Positions 43,200 through 54,881 of a stretch of 64,000 nucleotides of DNA are shown piece by piece (within the stretch, counting starts at the first letter, position 1; every line of letters starts with the position of its first letter). Made by a program: the position numbers and the translations under genes. The stretch comes from Smallanthus sonchifolius. Its lineage: Eukaryota > Streptophyta > Magnoliopsida > Asterales > Asteraceae. The stretch spans positions 14,556,501-14,620,500 of the forward strand of contig CM042044.1 of assembly GCA_023525975.1 (NCBI GenBank), given 5' to 3'. The notes under the pieces are model-generated. The model was not told where the DNA came from. It was given only the letters and a program-made list of their open reading frames with translations, and did no database searches.

Positions 43200-44588
43200 A
43201 TGGGGGACGTTGATTCACCAGCGAGGCGTACAGTACACCAGAGGGCCAGTGATGGGGTCATGGGCGCGAGATCTTCGATCACGCGCCCCGCTATTCCTAA
43301 TCTCAATTCCTGGCAGATCCTATCACATGTCATGAGTACGATCACTCATGCCACTCAGTTCCACGGCATGGAGGATGAGGATGCACCCGTACATGTGTCC
43401 CGCTTTGCGCGCATATGTGATACCTTCAACATCACGGGTGTGTCTAAGGACAAAATCTACTTGCGTCTCTTCCCATTATCCCTCTCTGGACATGCTTCTA
43501 CTTGGCTCGATAATCTTCCAGACAACTCAATCACCACTTGGGAGGATCTCGAAGCCAAATTCTTCAAGAAATACTATCCACCTTCCAGGGCCGCTCGCCT
43601 TAGGGATCAAATCCACTCCTTTCGGATGGATCCTGACGAGCCCTATCACATGGCCTGGGAGCGGTTCAACGTGTTGTTGAGCCAATGTCCCCAGCATGGT
43701 CTTTCTTACTAGGCGATAGTGGAGAAGTTCTATAATGGCCTTACCTTCGAGAAGCAGCAAATGATTAATACAGCTGCGTGAGGCCATATCATGGAAAAGT
43801 TTGAGCTTGCTGAGTGTGAGGAGATGTTTGAGAGCTTCGCTCAAGCCGAACAGCAGTACCCATCTTCTAGGACTTCCATCCCTAGTGCTAGATCATCCAA
43901 CACATCTCCTGGAGGTGTGCATTTGGTCACTCCCGATTCTAGCGTGGCTGCTGCCCTCGCCTCTATGGCTAATGAAATTAAGGAGCTGAAGCTCAGTGAT
44001 CAGCGGTGTCAAGTGTGTAGGGGAGGCCACGACACCCATGATTTCCCAGTGAATAATCAAGAGTAGGTGAGCTATGCTGGCAACCAACACCAGAACCGAG
44101 GGTACAATAACTACAACTCAGTTGACTCGGGATGGAGACATGGAAATAACCCATCGAGGTTTAATAGTCGTCAGCAGTTTCAGCAGAATGGAGGGGGAGA
44201 GACAGGACCTAGCACGGGAAGCAGTGTCGAAAAGACTTCGATCAAATAGATACTTGAGACTCAGACACAGCTGCTTGCCCACCTAGTCCAGCAGAACAGG
44301 GATGCTAGGAAGAGATTGGATGGCTATGACACTTTACTGAAGAATCAGCAATTGGCATTTCATGATCTGCAACGCATGGTTGAGGACATCGCTAAGAGTC
44401 TGAAGGATCGACACGGAGGTCAATCTTCAGGCTCCAATGCTTTAGTGATGGCCGTGTTGGTAAGGAGTGTGGAGGAGAAAGAGGTTACAGAGGATGAATC
44501 CCACTCCAGCAAGTATAACATTCTGTCACCTGAGGAGGTCAAGAAGATTAACTGGAGGGCTAGATTCACAGAGATCGATGCAGGGTGA
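43200..44588 (+). pseudogene. gag of the Athila/Tat-like element, with stops
   Basis: One reading frame from MGDVDSPARR runs through the Ty3 gag core (ARICDTFNITGVSKDKIYLR, then FPLSLSGHASTWLDNLP and WEDLEAKFFKKYYPP), a FRMDPDEPYHMAWERFNVLL segment, and a zinc-knuckle-like CQVCRGGHDTHDFP in which the last Cys of C-x2-C-x4-H-x4-C has become Phe. A gag-associated tail follows (NQHQNRGYNNYN, then QTQLLAHLVQQNRDA). In-frame stops occur at about 43710, 43779, 44064, 44247 and 44586. Gag would form the particle; this one cannot be made as a whole. Confidence 0.85.
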
Positions 44589-45991
44589 CCGAGGAGCAGG
44601 TAGACGAGGAGATAGTGGTTGATGTGCCTGTCGAGAAGGCAGAGGAGAAGACGAAGGGGGTGGAGATGAAGACCCCCAAGATTGACCCGACTCATGTTCT
44701 CTACCCAGCACGTTTGCTGCCATTTAAGCAAGCTAGGGAACACAGTCACTTCCTTGACTCGTTTAAACAACTAAAGGTCAATCTTCCGCTGATAGAGACC
44801 CTCCAGCGCATGTCAAAGTATGGCAAGTTTCTTAAAGATCTTCTTTCCAACAAGAAGAAGAAGCTCGAGGAGGTCTCTAAAGTCTTACTTAGTGAGCAAT
44901 GTTCTGCGGTGGTGCAGAACAAGCTGCCAGAGACACTAGGAGATTCGGGTTGTTTCACGATCCCATGTCACCTTGGCAGTTTGCCTATGCACCACGCGTT
45001 GGCCGACCCGGGTGCTAGCATCAATCTGATGCCTTATTCCTTATATAAACAGCTAGACCTAAGCGAACCACAGCCGATGTGCATGAGCATTTCCTTGGCA
45101 GACCGTTTAGTCAAGTATCCACGGGGAATTGTGGAGAATCTGTTAGTAAAAGTAGGAAAATTTTTCTTCCCCGTGGATTTCTTCATTCTGGATATGGAAG
45201 TAGATGATGGAGTCCCACTCATCCTCGGGCGCCCATTCTTGTGCACCGCCAAGGCAGTGATTGATGTCTTTGATGGAAAACTCACACTTCGTGTGGGGGA
45301 TGAGTCAGTTATATTCGATGCCACACAGTCTGTGAAAGCTGTTGGGGAGCATAGCCACTCCGTGTGCATGCTTGATGCCTCCATAGACGATTATTGGGAC
45401 TCTAATCCGTTAGAGGATGATGTTGATAGAGATGTAGGAAGGATGAAAGAGGAGCCCCCGGATTGTTTAGAGGAGTTCGAGAAGAAATTAGTAGGGTCCT
45501 CATTCCTAAGTGCTAGCGACGATGAGTTCAGTTTGAATGAAATATTAGCACAGGTAGAGATGATAGTTTTTGAATCACCCATGGTTGATAGTGTAGACGT
45601 CGTGCCTTTAGAAATACCTATTCCTAAACTTCTACATGTTATTTGTGCTGAGGGGAAAGCAGTTAAGCCAACCCATAGTTCTAGTATCCCTAGGTCTAGG
45701 CTGCCCCGTAAGAGAACCCGCACTTTAAAATATGTATCTAGGTTGAGGGTAATGCAAACCCCAAGTGTGGGGACGTTTAGGGAAAAAAGACTTCTTGGCT
45801 ATTTGAATTACATTACTTTTAGACCGGGCAGATTCAAACTTTGGTGGAAAGAGTGGTGTGACAAATGTGATATGAGTTTGAAGTTTGTGAGTGGTAGGTA
45901 TGTGATGAGTTTGTGCACAACCGGGAGGCGACGTAGGATGCAAGCGGTTCCGGTTAGGATCAAGGAGAAGCCTCCTGATAGGCTTGTTTGA
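44585..45991 (+). pseudogene. Retropepsin region of the Athila/Tat-like element
   Basis: A 468-codon frame, shifted relative to gag, contains PARLLPFKQAREHSHFLDSF, then KVNLPLIETLQRMSKYGKFL, then the protease core: SGCFTIPCHLG, ALADPGASINLMPYSLYKQL and VPLILGRPFLCTAKAVIDV. Athila and Tat proteases read ALCDLGASINLMP at the active site; the catalytic Asp-x-Gly is D-P-G here. Downstream, where reverse transcriptase should begin, the frame instead runs through an acidic linker (DSNPLEDDVDRDVGRM) to a basic end (TTGRRRRMQAVPVRIKEK). No reverse transcriptase motif is present. This is a long open frame for a dead element, so it was lost late or is still used by the family. Confidence 0.85.
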
Positions 45992-47959
45992 TTCTCAGGC
46001 AAGTGCCTGGGATGTAGAGTTTGTATGCATTACATGGTTGAGCCAGTGTCATTTTCTGTGTTTTTCGGTAGTGTGTCGTGTTTTGCAGGGATTCGCGCTT
46101 GATTCGGTGAGGAAAATCGTTGGGAACAACGTTCGAGGTATGTTTTACATTGGTTTTTATCATTGGAACGGGTTTTGAAAAAAAAATGGGTGAAGAAAAA
46201 TTTTCAGGGGTCAAAAATATTCTAAGTATAAAACTAAAAAAATTTCTTAACTTTCTGTAAACAAGCCATCCTCGCGGTACGCGAAGGAAGTACCCAAGTC
46301 TCTCGCGGTACGCGAGAGACAAAACAGTTGGGCCAGCTTGAGTTTCAGTCCCTCGCGGAACGCGAAGGACGTGGCCTACTCCTTCCTCCTTGTTTCCCCA
46401 TGGTCACCCATTCCCGTCATCACTACCATTCCTCCACCATCTAATTCATCAGCATCACCTATCATCTACCAAATCATACCATCATTCATCCATCATCCAT
46501 ATCATATCATCTAATTCACTGACCATGACCATGGAAAACTCGGGAACCTGTTCGTAACCGATGATCCACCTTACCGTGGCATTCATGTCTATGTGTTTGT
46601 CACCCATCGGGTACGTATCCCTGCATTCCATCCAAAGTCAGTGAGTCTTTTATTTGAGTCAGTTATTGCTACGGGTTTGTTGTGAGGATTATTTTGCATG
46701 TATTATTCGTCTTGTCCGTACTCAATCTCCATTCGGACGGGACCGAATGCTTCCATCAATTTGTAAAGACAACCCAACAGTGTGTGCAACCACGAACGAA
46801 ATGCTATACGGTGCACACAAGGAAGAACGAAGCTGTGCATTCACTTGAATGCATATCATATCCAGCTAAGTCGCTTCCTGTTTTTATTTTTGTATTTTTA
46901 TTTAAGTTGTGTATTGCTTCACATTGAGGACAATGTGTCTTTCAAGTGTGAGGATGTTAGTATTTAGTTTAAGTTTGTGTCTTAATAAAAATCCAAAAAT
47001 ACAAAAGAATTGAAAATTTTGAAAAAAATGTCCTTTGAAATCATAAGTTTTTGCATAATAAATGGAAAATGATAGTACAACTTGATCTGCTTGTTTGTTT
47101 AAATGAATAAATAATAGAAAACGCGTATAATTAGTGATGTTTTTGTAGACTCAGCCAACTTGAATAGCTTAAATAACCTGGGGGTGTTAATTAGGATTAA
47201 TCACGTAAAATATCATGATATCTTGTGGGTACTCATCTTAGGGTGTCAGTAATACTGAAACTATCAACATAGGGTGATAGGTACCACGTTAAGCCAATAT
47301 TTAGAGGTTTTTGAAAATTTTCATGGCACACCAGTCTCTTTTTATGAGAATAAATCCGAGTTTCGGTGGCGCCCATTCCATAAATCCATAATTTCCATAA
47401 TTATGAGCTTAATTAATTTGAAAACTGAGTCTTGCTTATGTGTTTCCCTCTTGGATGGCGACTTGAAGAATACACCCCTAAGTGAGATTTATGTGCTTAA
47501 ATGTGTTGAATCGAGTTTATGTGTTAGCTTCCGGGATAGTGACTTGGTTGAGACGCCTCTAGAAGAAAGTTCTTATGCTTTAATTAACGCATATTCTCAT
47601 TCCATTCATTCCATTTTCCATTGATTTCTATAAATCTGTAAATCTTAGTTTAACGTGGTGGGCAAATCTATATGGTTTAACCCGTGCCTAGACATGACCG
47701 TGAGACGGGATTAGGTAAAGTTATAGCTTCTAAGTGTGAGTCACATAGATAAATTGATTGTTGTATAAATTGGAATTAGAACACATCACGGGGGCTAGAT
47801 AGTTGGCGGTTGGGTTTAATCGGACAGGAATACTGATTATTGCTTTTTAACCCGTGAGTATATTTGAACTGATTGGTAATTGATTATTAAAGTTATATTT
47901 CAGTTATGATTCCATTGCAGCCTTTTTCGAGGGCGAAAAAGGTTAAATGTGGTGATGTT
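45992..47959 (+). other. 3' non-coding part of the Athila/Tat-like element
   Basis: Three more tcgcg-gta-cgcga palindromes lie at 46272-46368. The pol-end phrase acattgaggacaatgtgtct is at about 46921. A 116-codon frame at 47274-47624 (with CVSLLDGDLKNTPLSEIYVL and a second, similar CVSFRDSDLVETPL) contains an internal repeat but resembles nothing known. Confidence 0.5.
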
Positions 47960-49157
47960 TGATGTAGTGCAAAGCACACATGTATTTCCGCCATGTTTCG
48001 AGTCGTTTTACTTAGTTTTATATTCGTTTTGAGTCGTTCTTGTATACAATTGAGTTTTTGTTATGTTTATAGGTGCTCGTGAGAATTACAAGTGAATATA
48101 CGAAGAAACCCAGCATGATAATGCAGCCCGATGTTTAAAAGTGAAAAATAGGAAAATTCTACTCTTCGCGGTACGCGAAGACCAGATAGCATCCTTTCGC
48201 GGTATGCAAAGGAACTGAAAAACCGGGCTCGTCTATTTTAGTTCTCGCAGCACGCGAAGAACCCTGTTCTACCTCTCGCGGTACGCGAGAGCCCTAATTT
48301 CCGAGAAAAAACTCTAATTTCTAATTTAATAGAATTGTAATGAAATTATGTGGGGAGTTCGTATTCTTGCCGTCTAAGGGGAGTCCAGAGGCGATTTTGA
48401 GAGTTTGGAAGAGAAATCAAGTGAAAGTTTCGAGCTTTTGGATTCCGGGTTTGTCAATTGAACATTCTAGGTTTCCAAGATTTGATTTTTATTGTTTGTT
48501 TATGAGTTTGATGACTATGTTTATGTTTGATACTTCTGTTCTAGTTGTTTTGAGCATGATCCTAGGCTAAAACTTATATACTGCCTAGGTCACATGATGA
48601 ATGCTTGTTAAAGTTTCAATTTTTATCGGTTTTAGATTCGTATGATGATTTAATGATTTTGTAATGATCTTAGTATAATAATTATGATGTATATGCATGC
48701 TCTAATTCTGATTGTGTGATTGATTTTGATTCCTTGCGGTGATTGTGGTTGTCTTCCAGTTTGATTAGCGTATCTAGGTCATAGATCTTAGGGTTTGTGA
48801 TTTCGGTGGTTTGCTAGACGTAGTAGCCATAGGAATTCTTGTTGATTGCTGATTGGAGCTGAGTGTGTGTCCTAGTTCAATACTCGAGATGTGAGAAGTA
48901 GTCGGTTAGTCTTCGCCATTAGGAATCCGAGTGTCAACTGTCTGAGAGGAAGTTGGTTTAGGTGTCTAGTGATTGTTGCTAGTCTGAATCATAGTTGTTA
49001 TCCTAGGATTACCCCATGCATTCTTTGAGTGTATTGAGGGAGGTGAGACTGGGAGGTAATTCGTTTATTAGGGTACATGATCATAGTTGGAAATACCTGA
49101 GAAGTGATCCAATAATCTGGTGAGTTTAGTATACTTTAGGTAGCTTAGTCGGTGACA
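47960..49157 (+). mobile_element. 3' LTR of the Athila/Tat-like element, truncated
   Basis: Begins tgatgtagtgcaaagcacac and follows the 5' LTR until ggtgacaccctga, where the match stops abruptly. The lost part is about 420 bp. No target duplication can therefore be tested. Confidence 0.8.
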
Positions 49158-50600
49158 CCCTGATTTCATCTATTCATTGATTTCATTTATTCATTGATGT
49201 TTGGTGGTGATTTTTGAGAGGTTGAGGTTTGGTTTAAGTTAAATAAACAATTTGAGTTATAGATGATGAACTTTAGTTCATAATATAGGTGTTTTACCTA
49301 ATTCGTGTTTCTATGGGAGTTAGATTACTAAACAATAGGTGTAATTGTTTAGGTAACCGAAGTGCTAAGGTTGAAGATCAACCGAGTTCGTCTAGCATAA
49401 AAGGTTAGTGTTTTTACACTTACTTAGTAATTGAAATTTGTTACTTCATATGTGTTATTATATGACTAATTGCATTGTTGACTTTGAGATGATGCATTAC
49501 ATATGATTGGGTGTTAATTGGTGTACTTGGTGATTTTATGTTTTGTGTGTGTTTTCAAATCAAATGGTGAATGTGGAGTCATAATCCTCATGAGTGTTTT
49601 GAGGATGTGATCTTCATGGGTGATTTGTGAATCCATAATTCTCATGGGTGTTTTGAGCTTTTGAGATTCATGGGTGTTAAGTGGAGTTATGATCCTCATG
49701 TGTGTATTGAGGACATGAACTCTATGGGTGGAGAAGGAGACATGATTCTCATGGGAGTTTTGAGATCATGAATTTCACGAGTGTTAATTTGGAAGTCTCG
49801 TACTTCACATTTGGTGTATAACCCCGTGGAACTTATGTTGGTTTTGTAAACAAGTACGTGTATTTAAATACTTGTTATATGAATGAGTTTGGAACAATTG
49901 TGGGAAGGGGATGTTGATTCATGGGTGTTATACAATCCTTATTAAGTTTTAAACATCAAATACAAACTTTATTAAGGTTCAAATATGTCTTAAAATATGT
50001 CGGGATTGAACCAAATGGGTTAGAAAAGTTGAAAATGGGGTTTTGAAGTGTATGACCTGAACTAGGCATATTGTACGTTGGTTTTAGAGTACATTACGCC
50101 CGGAGAGTACAAGACGCGCTAAAACCACTGTTGTACGCTGGTTTGGGTTTTTGATCATTTTTAGTGGGTGTTCACTTGGGGGTTGTCTTAAGGATTGTAG
50201 GTCATTGCTAATATGTTTTATGGGTGTTTTGGTGTAGGTAAAGCTCCGGTTTAAGCCTTGGATGTCAAGAACGATTTGGATCTCTCTTTTCTTGTTTGAT
50301 TGTTGTTCTTAAACAAATCACTTGTTTTGCACTATCTTTTGTCTAATCCTTTTTAAGAAGACTCTAATCAATTTTGTACAAGATATATGACATTATCACT
50401 ATGTTTTTAGATGTCATGTCATTCACGACATTTCATGTGTAGTGATAGCTTCTATGTCACTTTGGAAACTTCTTTAAAAGTTGTTTTGGAACATTTTGGG
50501 ACCATCTTCCGCTTCTTTTCTTGTTTGAAAGTTAAAATTTTTGGTATGAAAAATTAGGTGTTATAACTTCCCACTGTACGAGCCCTAGGCTCTGATATCA
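49158..50600. other. Intergenic DNA, LTR-like in part
   Basis: No gene is supported. Near 50590 the phrase ggctctgatatcaaat is the complement of a tRNA-Met primer site (atttgatatcagagcc), suggesting the edge of an old minus-strand LTR element. Confidence 0.4.
49565..49790. repeat. Degenerate tandem repeat of about 35-40 bp
   Basis: Seven or so units of the type atgatcctcatgggtgttttgag with gtgaatgtggagtc spacers. Units vary in length and sequence. Confidence 0.7.
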
Positions 50601-51078
50601 AATATTAAGGTTCGAAGCTTCAAACATCACAAAAGAAAACTCACAAACATACACTTTGACGTGCTGTTTTGAACCCACAAATCATTCATTGATCAAACTT
50701 TACGTTAATTAGGAAAAACTAAGCCTAAACAAACAACTACTCTACTTACAACAACATGGAAATAAATATGCCTAAAATACAGGAAACAAACTCATGAATC
50801 TGGCCCACTCATCTATTGTTTTGGAACAATTAAAAACACATAATAAACATGTCAAAAAATAAATTAAGTTGCTGCAACATTTAAACCAATTTTGACCTCT
50901 ATCCATAACATGACACTTGATTTAGATGCCGTCAAGATTAACCCTACAACTACCTTGTGCCTTATGATAAGATATATGGATAACTAGTATGTTAGATATT
51001 ATTTTAATTACACTAAAAATATATTTTTGTTGACTAATTTTTATGCAATTCAATAATCACTTTTGTGTATAGTTCTTT
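50601..51078. other. Intergenic DNA left of the CACTA element
   Basis: No gene is supported. Part (50790-50960) is shared with 40963-41120. Confidence 0.4.
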
Positions 51079-51340
51079 CACTAAAAAAAAAGGTCATTCA
51101 GTGACATACAAAAAGTGCCACAAAAAACCCAAAAAGTGCCATTAAAGACCCTTTTAGGAATGGGCAGTACACAAAAAAAGTGCCACTAGAAACGCTACCA
51201 CTAAAACCTTTTAGTGACACTTTTTTGGTCTGCCACACTAACTTTTAAGCTTTTAGTGACACGTTTTTTTTGCCACTATATTGAAAAAAGGCTTTTGTGC
51301 TACAAATTTTATGTCAGTAAAACTTTTTCTAATAAAATAT

Positions 51341-51730
51341 CAATGTTGTAAAAATCGCTAGGCGCTAGTCGGGTGGTGGGGTGGGGTAGGGCCTAGGCCC
51401 AGGCGGGATTAATCGGGGCCTAGGCGGGATTAATCGGATTGGAATTTTTATATGTAATTTTCAATTTTTTATATATATACACACATTTTTATATGTAATT
51501 TTTATAAAAATGTTCATTTTTAAACCACACCAAAGGTTTTCGCCGGAATTTGGCCAGAAATTTCAGGTTTTCGTCGGAAATTTCAAGTTTTCGCCGGAAT
51601 ATGGCCGCCTAGGCACGATTTGGACCGTCTAGCGATTTTTGGACCGATTAGGTCAAAATTCCTCCTTAGCCGAGTGCCAAGCAATTAATCAGCGCCTAGG
51701 CGCCGCCTAGACGCAATTTTTACAACACTG
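51341..51730. mobile_element. hAT MITE, 390 bp, nested in the CACTA element
   Basis: The ends caatgttgtaaaaatcgc and, complemented, cagtgttgtaaaaattgc are inverted, with ctaggcgc words continuing inward. The 8-bp duplication taaaatat is exact (51333-51340 and 51731-51738). Confidence 0.88.
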
Positions 51731-51738
51731 TAAAATAT

Positions 51739-52040
51739 ACATACTATTTTTAGTGGCACATAATTTTTTCCATACAAATCTTTATTCCTTATATAAACAA
51801 GTTTTTAATAAGTAAATTAAAAATATAGACAGAAGAGTACAACGATATTTAGTATATGGAAAATTCATTTCATTAAAGATAAATGTATTTTTTACATACA
51901 CCAAAACATCCTACTCAATACTTAATAACTGGATCAACAGAATCCATTTTCTAAAAGTTTTAATTTTGCTGCTAATACTAAAATCATCTACAAATTAGAG
52001 TTAATAACAGACCATATATAGAAGAAGCCATTTCTTCCTG
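51739..52040. other. AT-rich CACTA interior
   Basis: No gene is supported. Confidence 0.4.
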
Positions 52041-52047
52041 AACCTGC

Positions 52048-52781
52048 ATCCATCTTTCCCATTCTTCTGTTTGATGTCGATTGAGGTAAAGTATCGATTT
52101 TCCAGAAAATGCGAACTTGTCACTTTGTTTCTTAAGAGGAGTCACTGCTGAAACTATTATAAGAAGAGCATACACAGGAACATGAAAAGATTGCAATTGT
52201 AGCTCTGTTAAAGAAAAAGTGGATCAACTAAAATACACCAATTATAATCACACTTTAGGTTTACAAGATAATATCAAATTTATTATTTGAGCAAGGAGAG
52301 AAAGCAAAATAGTAGAACATTAGATAGAACCTTTAGCATATTCAACAATCAAACTGGTGCGATCACATATGTAAAAATAGAACAAATTTCCATCAAATTT
52401 TGACCTGCATAAGGTTGTGAAAATCCAATATTTACTGCATCAGCTTACAGTTGAAAAAAAGCTTCAATATAAATCTAGCACCAACAAAGTCTTATGGCTT
52501 ACATTGCTCTCAAGGTTCGGTTCTCAAGCAAAAAAAGAACCCTCCATCGTCACAAATCTACAAATAAAGAGGTGCAGATTTTAACAAGTAACAGAATAAA
52601 GAAATATGAAATAAGAAAATAGAACCCATCAGATTAGTTGACTAACCTAATTAAGTTAGCTTTAATAAAAGTAGCATGTTGTTTCAATGATGCTGATTTT
52701 GTGAACCCTCCTTTCAGCAAAACAGCTTGGTCATCTTCCTCTGTTTTGGTTTCTAATTTAACCAAATTGTTGTCTGGGTAA
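52048..52781 (-). pseudogene. RWA: RWA (wall polysaccharide O-acetylation) fragment, four exons with introns
   Basis: Minus-strand pieces in the correct order: exon A (52647-52781) YPDNNLVKLETKTEEDDQAV, then LLKGGFTKSASL; exon B (52503-52557) FVTMEGSFF and, after a shift, ENRTLRAM; exon C (52333-52404) NLFYFYICDRT; exon D (52048-52201) LLIIVSAVTPLKK, then FSGKSILYLNRHQTEEWERW and MQ. Arabidopsis REDUCED WALL ACETYLATION proteins have DVNLVEI...EDDKALL, RFV.LDESFLVENRLTLRAI, FYICDRTD and SGK...YLNRHQTEEWKGWMQ in this order. Every junction keeps GT/AG-like borders, so a genomic, unspliced segment was captured. The rest of the ten-helix protein is missing, exon B is frameshifted, and after MQ the frame runs into intron sequence. 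Confidence 0.85.
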
Positions 52782-52789
52782 CTACTCCA

Positions 52790-54100
52790 AGTCAAAAAAA
52801 ACATGTGAGTTGTAAAATGATATCAAATAATGTATCTTTCCATGTTCTGAAAAGATAATTAACAGTGTAATAATTAGGACCTAAAGCTTCAATTTACTGG
52901 ATAAGAAATTTTGACATACATAAGTATGGAGTCTTTAAGCCAAAGTAATCTAGTCACAATATTAAGGTACTTTTTAAGTCTAATGAACCGAACCACTAAA
53001 TTTACCATTTATTTCTTTTATTTAATATGGAAGATGTGATTATAAGTGGGAACTTGTACCAGATGGTATAACAAAAAGGAATTTTTATTGCATATTTAAA
53101 TCATTTGTTTATTTCTATAGTGAATTTGATGGTAATATTGGTTGTATAGATTACCCTTCTAATAGATCTTGAAACAGAAAAAAAAAATTAACTAACAGTT
53201 GGGCATCATTATGTTGTTAGTTTATGTTAGAGTTATCAAAATTACTTGTTTCTTTCATGTGAGAGACCTTTTTTCTTTCTTTATTGAGGCATATGACTTT
53301 AATAAACAATATAACAGTTTAGCACAAGCTAAAAACATAATAACAGTCTAATTTTAGAAGAAACATCAAACATGTATACCTTACAACTCAACGAGGGAGC
53401 CATTCGATCTTATGTAAGTATCTAGATTTGCATCATACTCTGGTGTCCATCAGCTCTCATCAAACATCGACTGAACGAGATTGCAACCTATATAGACTAT
53501 GGAATAAACTAAACGAAAAGAAGTTACTGGATTAACCTGTACACAATTGTATAAGGTCTCAATTTATTGTACATGTTTGGTACGAGTGTTGATTTCAGCA
53601 ACTTATGGCTGTATTTTATTATACTGTTATGATATATCCTCCTAATTGACATTTTACATACTATAAACACTAAATAGCACATGTAAATTGACCTGTGAAA
53701 TTTGTGAACATATATGCAGACACATGAGTGATGAGTAATAGATGGTCAATAGATATTCCCTTTAATAACAACAAGTTGTGGTCAAGCTAGTAATTCTTTG
53801 TAATAGTTACAATGAGTAAAAGCATAACTGTAACTCGAAAACTTCCCATAAATAGAAACTGATATTCAAGAGTTGTATACAACTGACCTTCTATATGAAG
53901 CAAAATTTATAAAAAAACATCAGCAGTAGGATGTGTTGCACTTGCACAAGCTGCTTCAACACTAGAAAACCAAATCAAGATCACATAATAGGAAGAAATT
54001 AGCTAAAACCAAATTAAGATCATCAACAAACAAATCTGAATAAAGAGATGAACAAACAACAAGCTAAAAAAATGAATCAAGGAAGATATGTTATGTTATG
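52790..54100. other. CACTA interior between the two gene fragments
   Basis: No gene is recognised. The stretch is AT-rich and could contain intron 1 of the captured RWA-like gene and transposon filler. Confidence 0.4.
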
Positions 54101-54112
54101 GTATCCAACAAA

Positions 54113-54580
54113 TACTTAACTCTGTTTCTTTCAATGTAGATTGCCCTTCGTGATCGGTGAAATCCATGTCCGGAGCGGTGGAATCACAGTGTCTAGATCC
54201 AGTTGTAGGTTTGGAGATGATTAATTCACCTAGGGTTTGCTTGTAGTATGAAATCAAGCGTATGTAATTCATTACATACTTAGTTAATGGATGAATAGTA
54301 CCTCCTGGAACAGGAACCCTAGAAGGTTCTCGGAGGACTGCGTTTTCAAACTCCGCTATCATTCCTCTCGCCGCCTCCGCTAGCCTAGAAAGTATCTCCG
54401 GCGCCTGAATTCGGATAGATTCCGCTGGTTTTGAATCAAAAACGTCATGTCAGGCAACAAATCAAGAAACGAATCGTGTAAATCTATAATTTTAAATAGC
54501 TTTTCCGACGATCTCCTGCTGATACTAATAGCTTCCGAGAAATTGAAGAGCTGATTCGCCGGAGCTTTTACGGTCGCCAT
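54113..54580 (-). pseudogene. EXO70: EXO70 exocyst-subunit fragment
   Basis: The minus strand opens at ATG with MATVKAPANQLFNFSEAISI, then SRRSSEKLFKIIDLHDSFLD and LLPDM. After a one-base frame change near 54450 it continues AESIRIQAPEILSRLAEAAR, then MIAEFENAVLREPSRVPVPG, GTIHPLTKYVMNYIRLISYY and KQTLGELIISKPTTGS, then a DMDF.D.EGQS phrase before it leaves the family. EXO70 subunits tether secretory vesicles; the block corresponds to the middle of the single-exon plant EXO70 protein, where SRRSPEKLF, VPVPGGTIHPLTRYVMNY and similar phrases are conserved. The clade could not be decided. Both ends of the real gene are missing. It is read in the same direction as the RWA fragment. Confidence 0.88.
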
Positions 54581-54881
54581 GGATGAGGCGTGTTGAAGAC
54601 CAGTTTCTGATTAAAAGAGATTATGTAAGCAAAGGAGGGAAGAAATTTTTGGAGGAGGAATTTTGAGAGCTAGTAGAAACTAGGGTTTAGGAATAAGGTG
54701 AATTGAGTTTTATCCGAAGGTTTTGAGGGAGAGAGTGAAATTTTCAAAAGTATTAATGGCACATGCTATTAAAAGAGGATGATAATCAAAGATGGCATAC
54801 ATAAACTATGATTCAAAATCAAAATTTGTGACACAAAGTGTCACTAAAAATGTGTCACTAAATTGCTTTTTTTAAGTGTTT

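Larger units (their letters stand above)
41441..49157 (+). mobile_element. Athila/Tat-like LTR retrotransposon lacking pol
   Basis: The 5' LTR begins tgatgtagtgcaaagcacac at 41441 and probably ends at acatca (43066), giving TGATG...CATCA ends and about 1.63 kb. The 3' LTR begins with the same words at 47960 and is cut off at 49157, 1.2 kb in. The two LTRs agree at roughly 94-95% by eye. Inside are gag and a retropepsin region, but no reverse transcriptase, RNase H or integrase. About 100 bases of cattgaggacaatgtg- and aagtgtgaggatgtt-type sequence near 46920 are the usual 3' end of pol in this lineage, so the middle was deleted. No classical primer site follows the 5' LTR. Confidence 0.8.
51079..54878. 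mobile_element. CACTA transposon with captured gene fragments, 3.8 kb
   Basis: The left end cactaaaaaaaaaggtcatt and, complemented, the right end cacttaaaaaaagcaattta share CACT(A/T)AAAAAA. Subterminal words gtgacac, gtgccac and tagtgac repeat in both ends. The 3-bp duplication TTT flanks it (51076-51078 and 54879-54881), as expected for CACTA. No transposase is seen. Inside are a nested hAT MITE, four exons of an RWA-like gene and a piece of EXO70. Confidence 0.85.
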
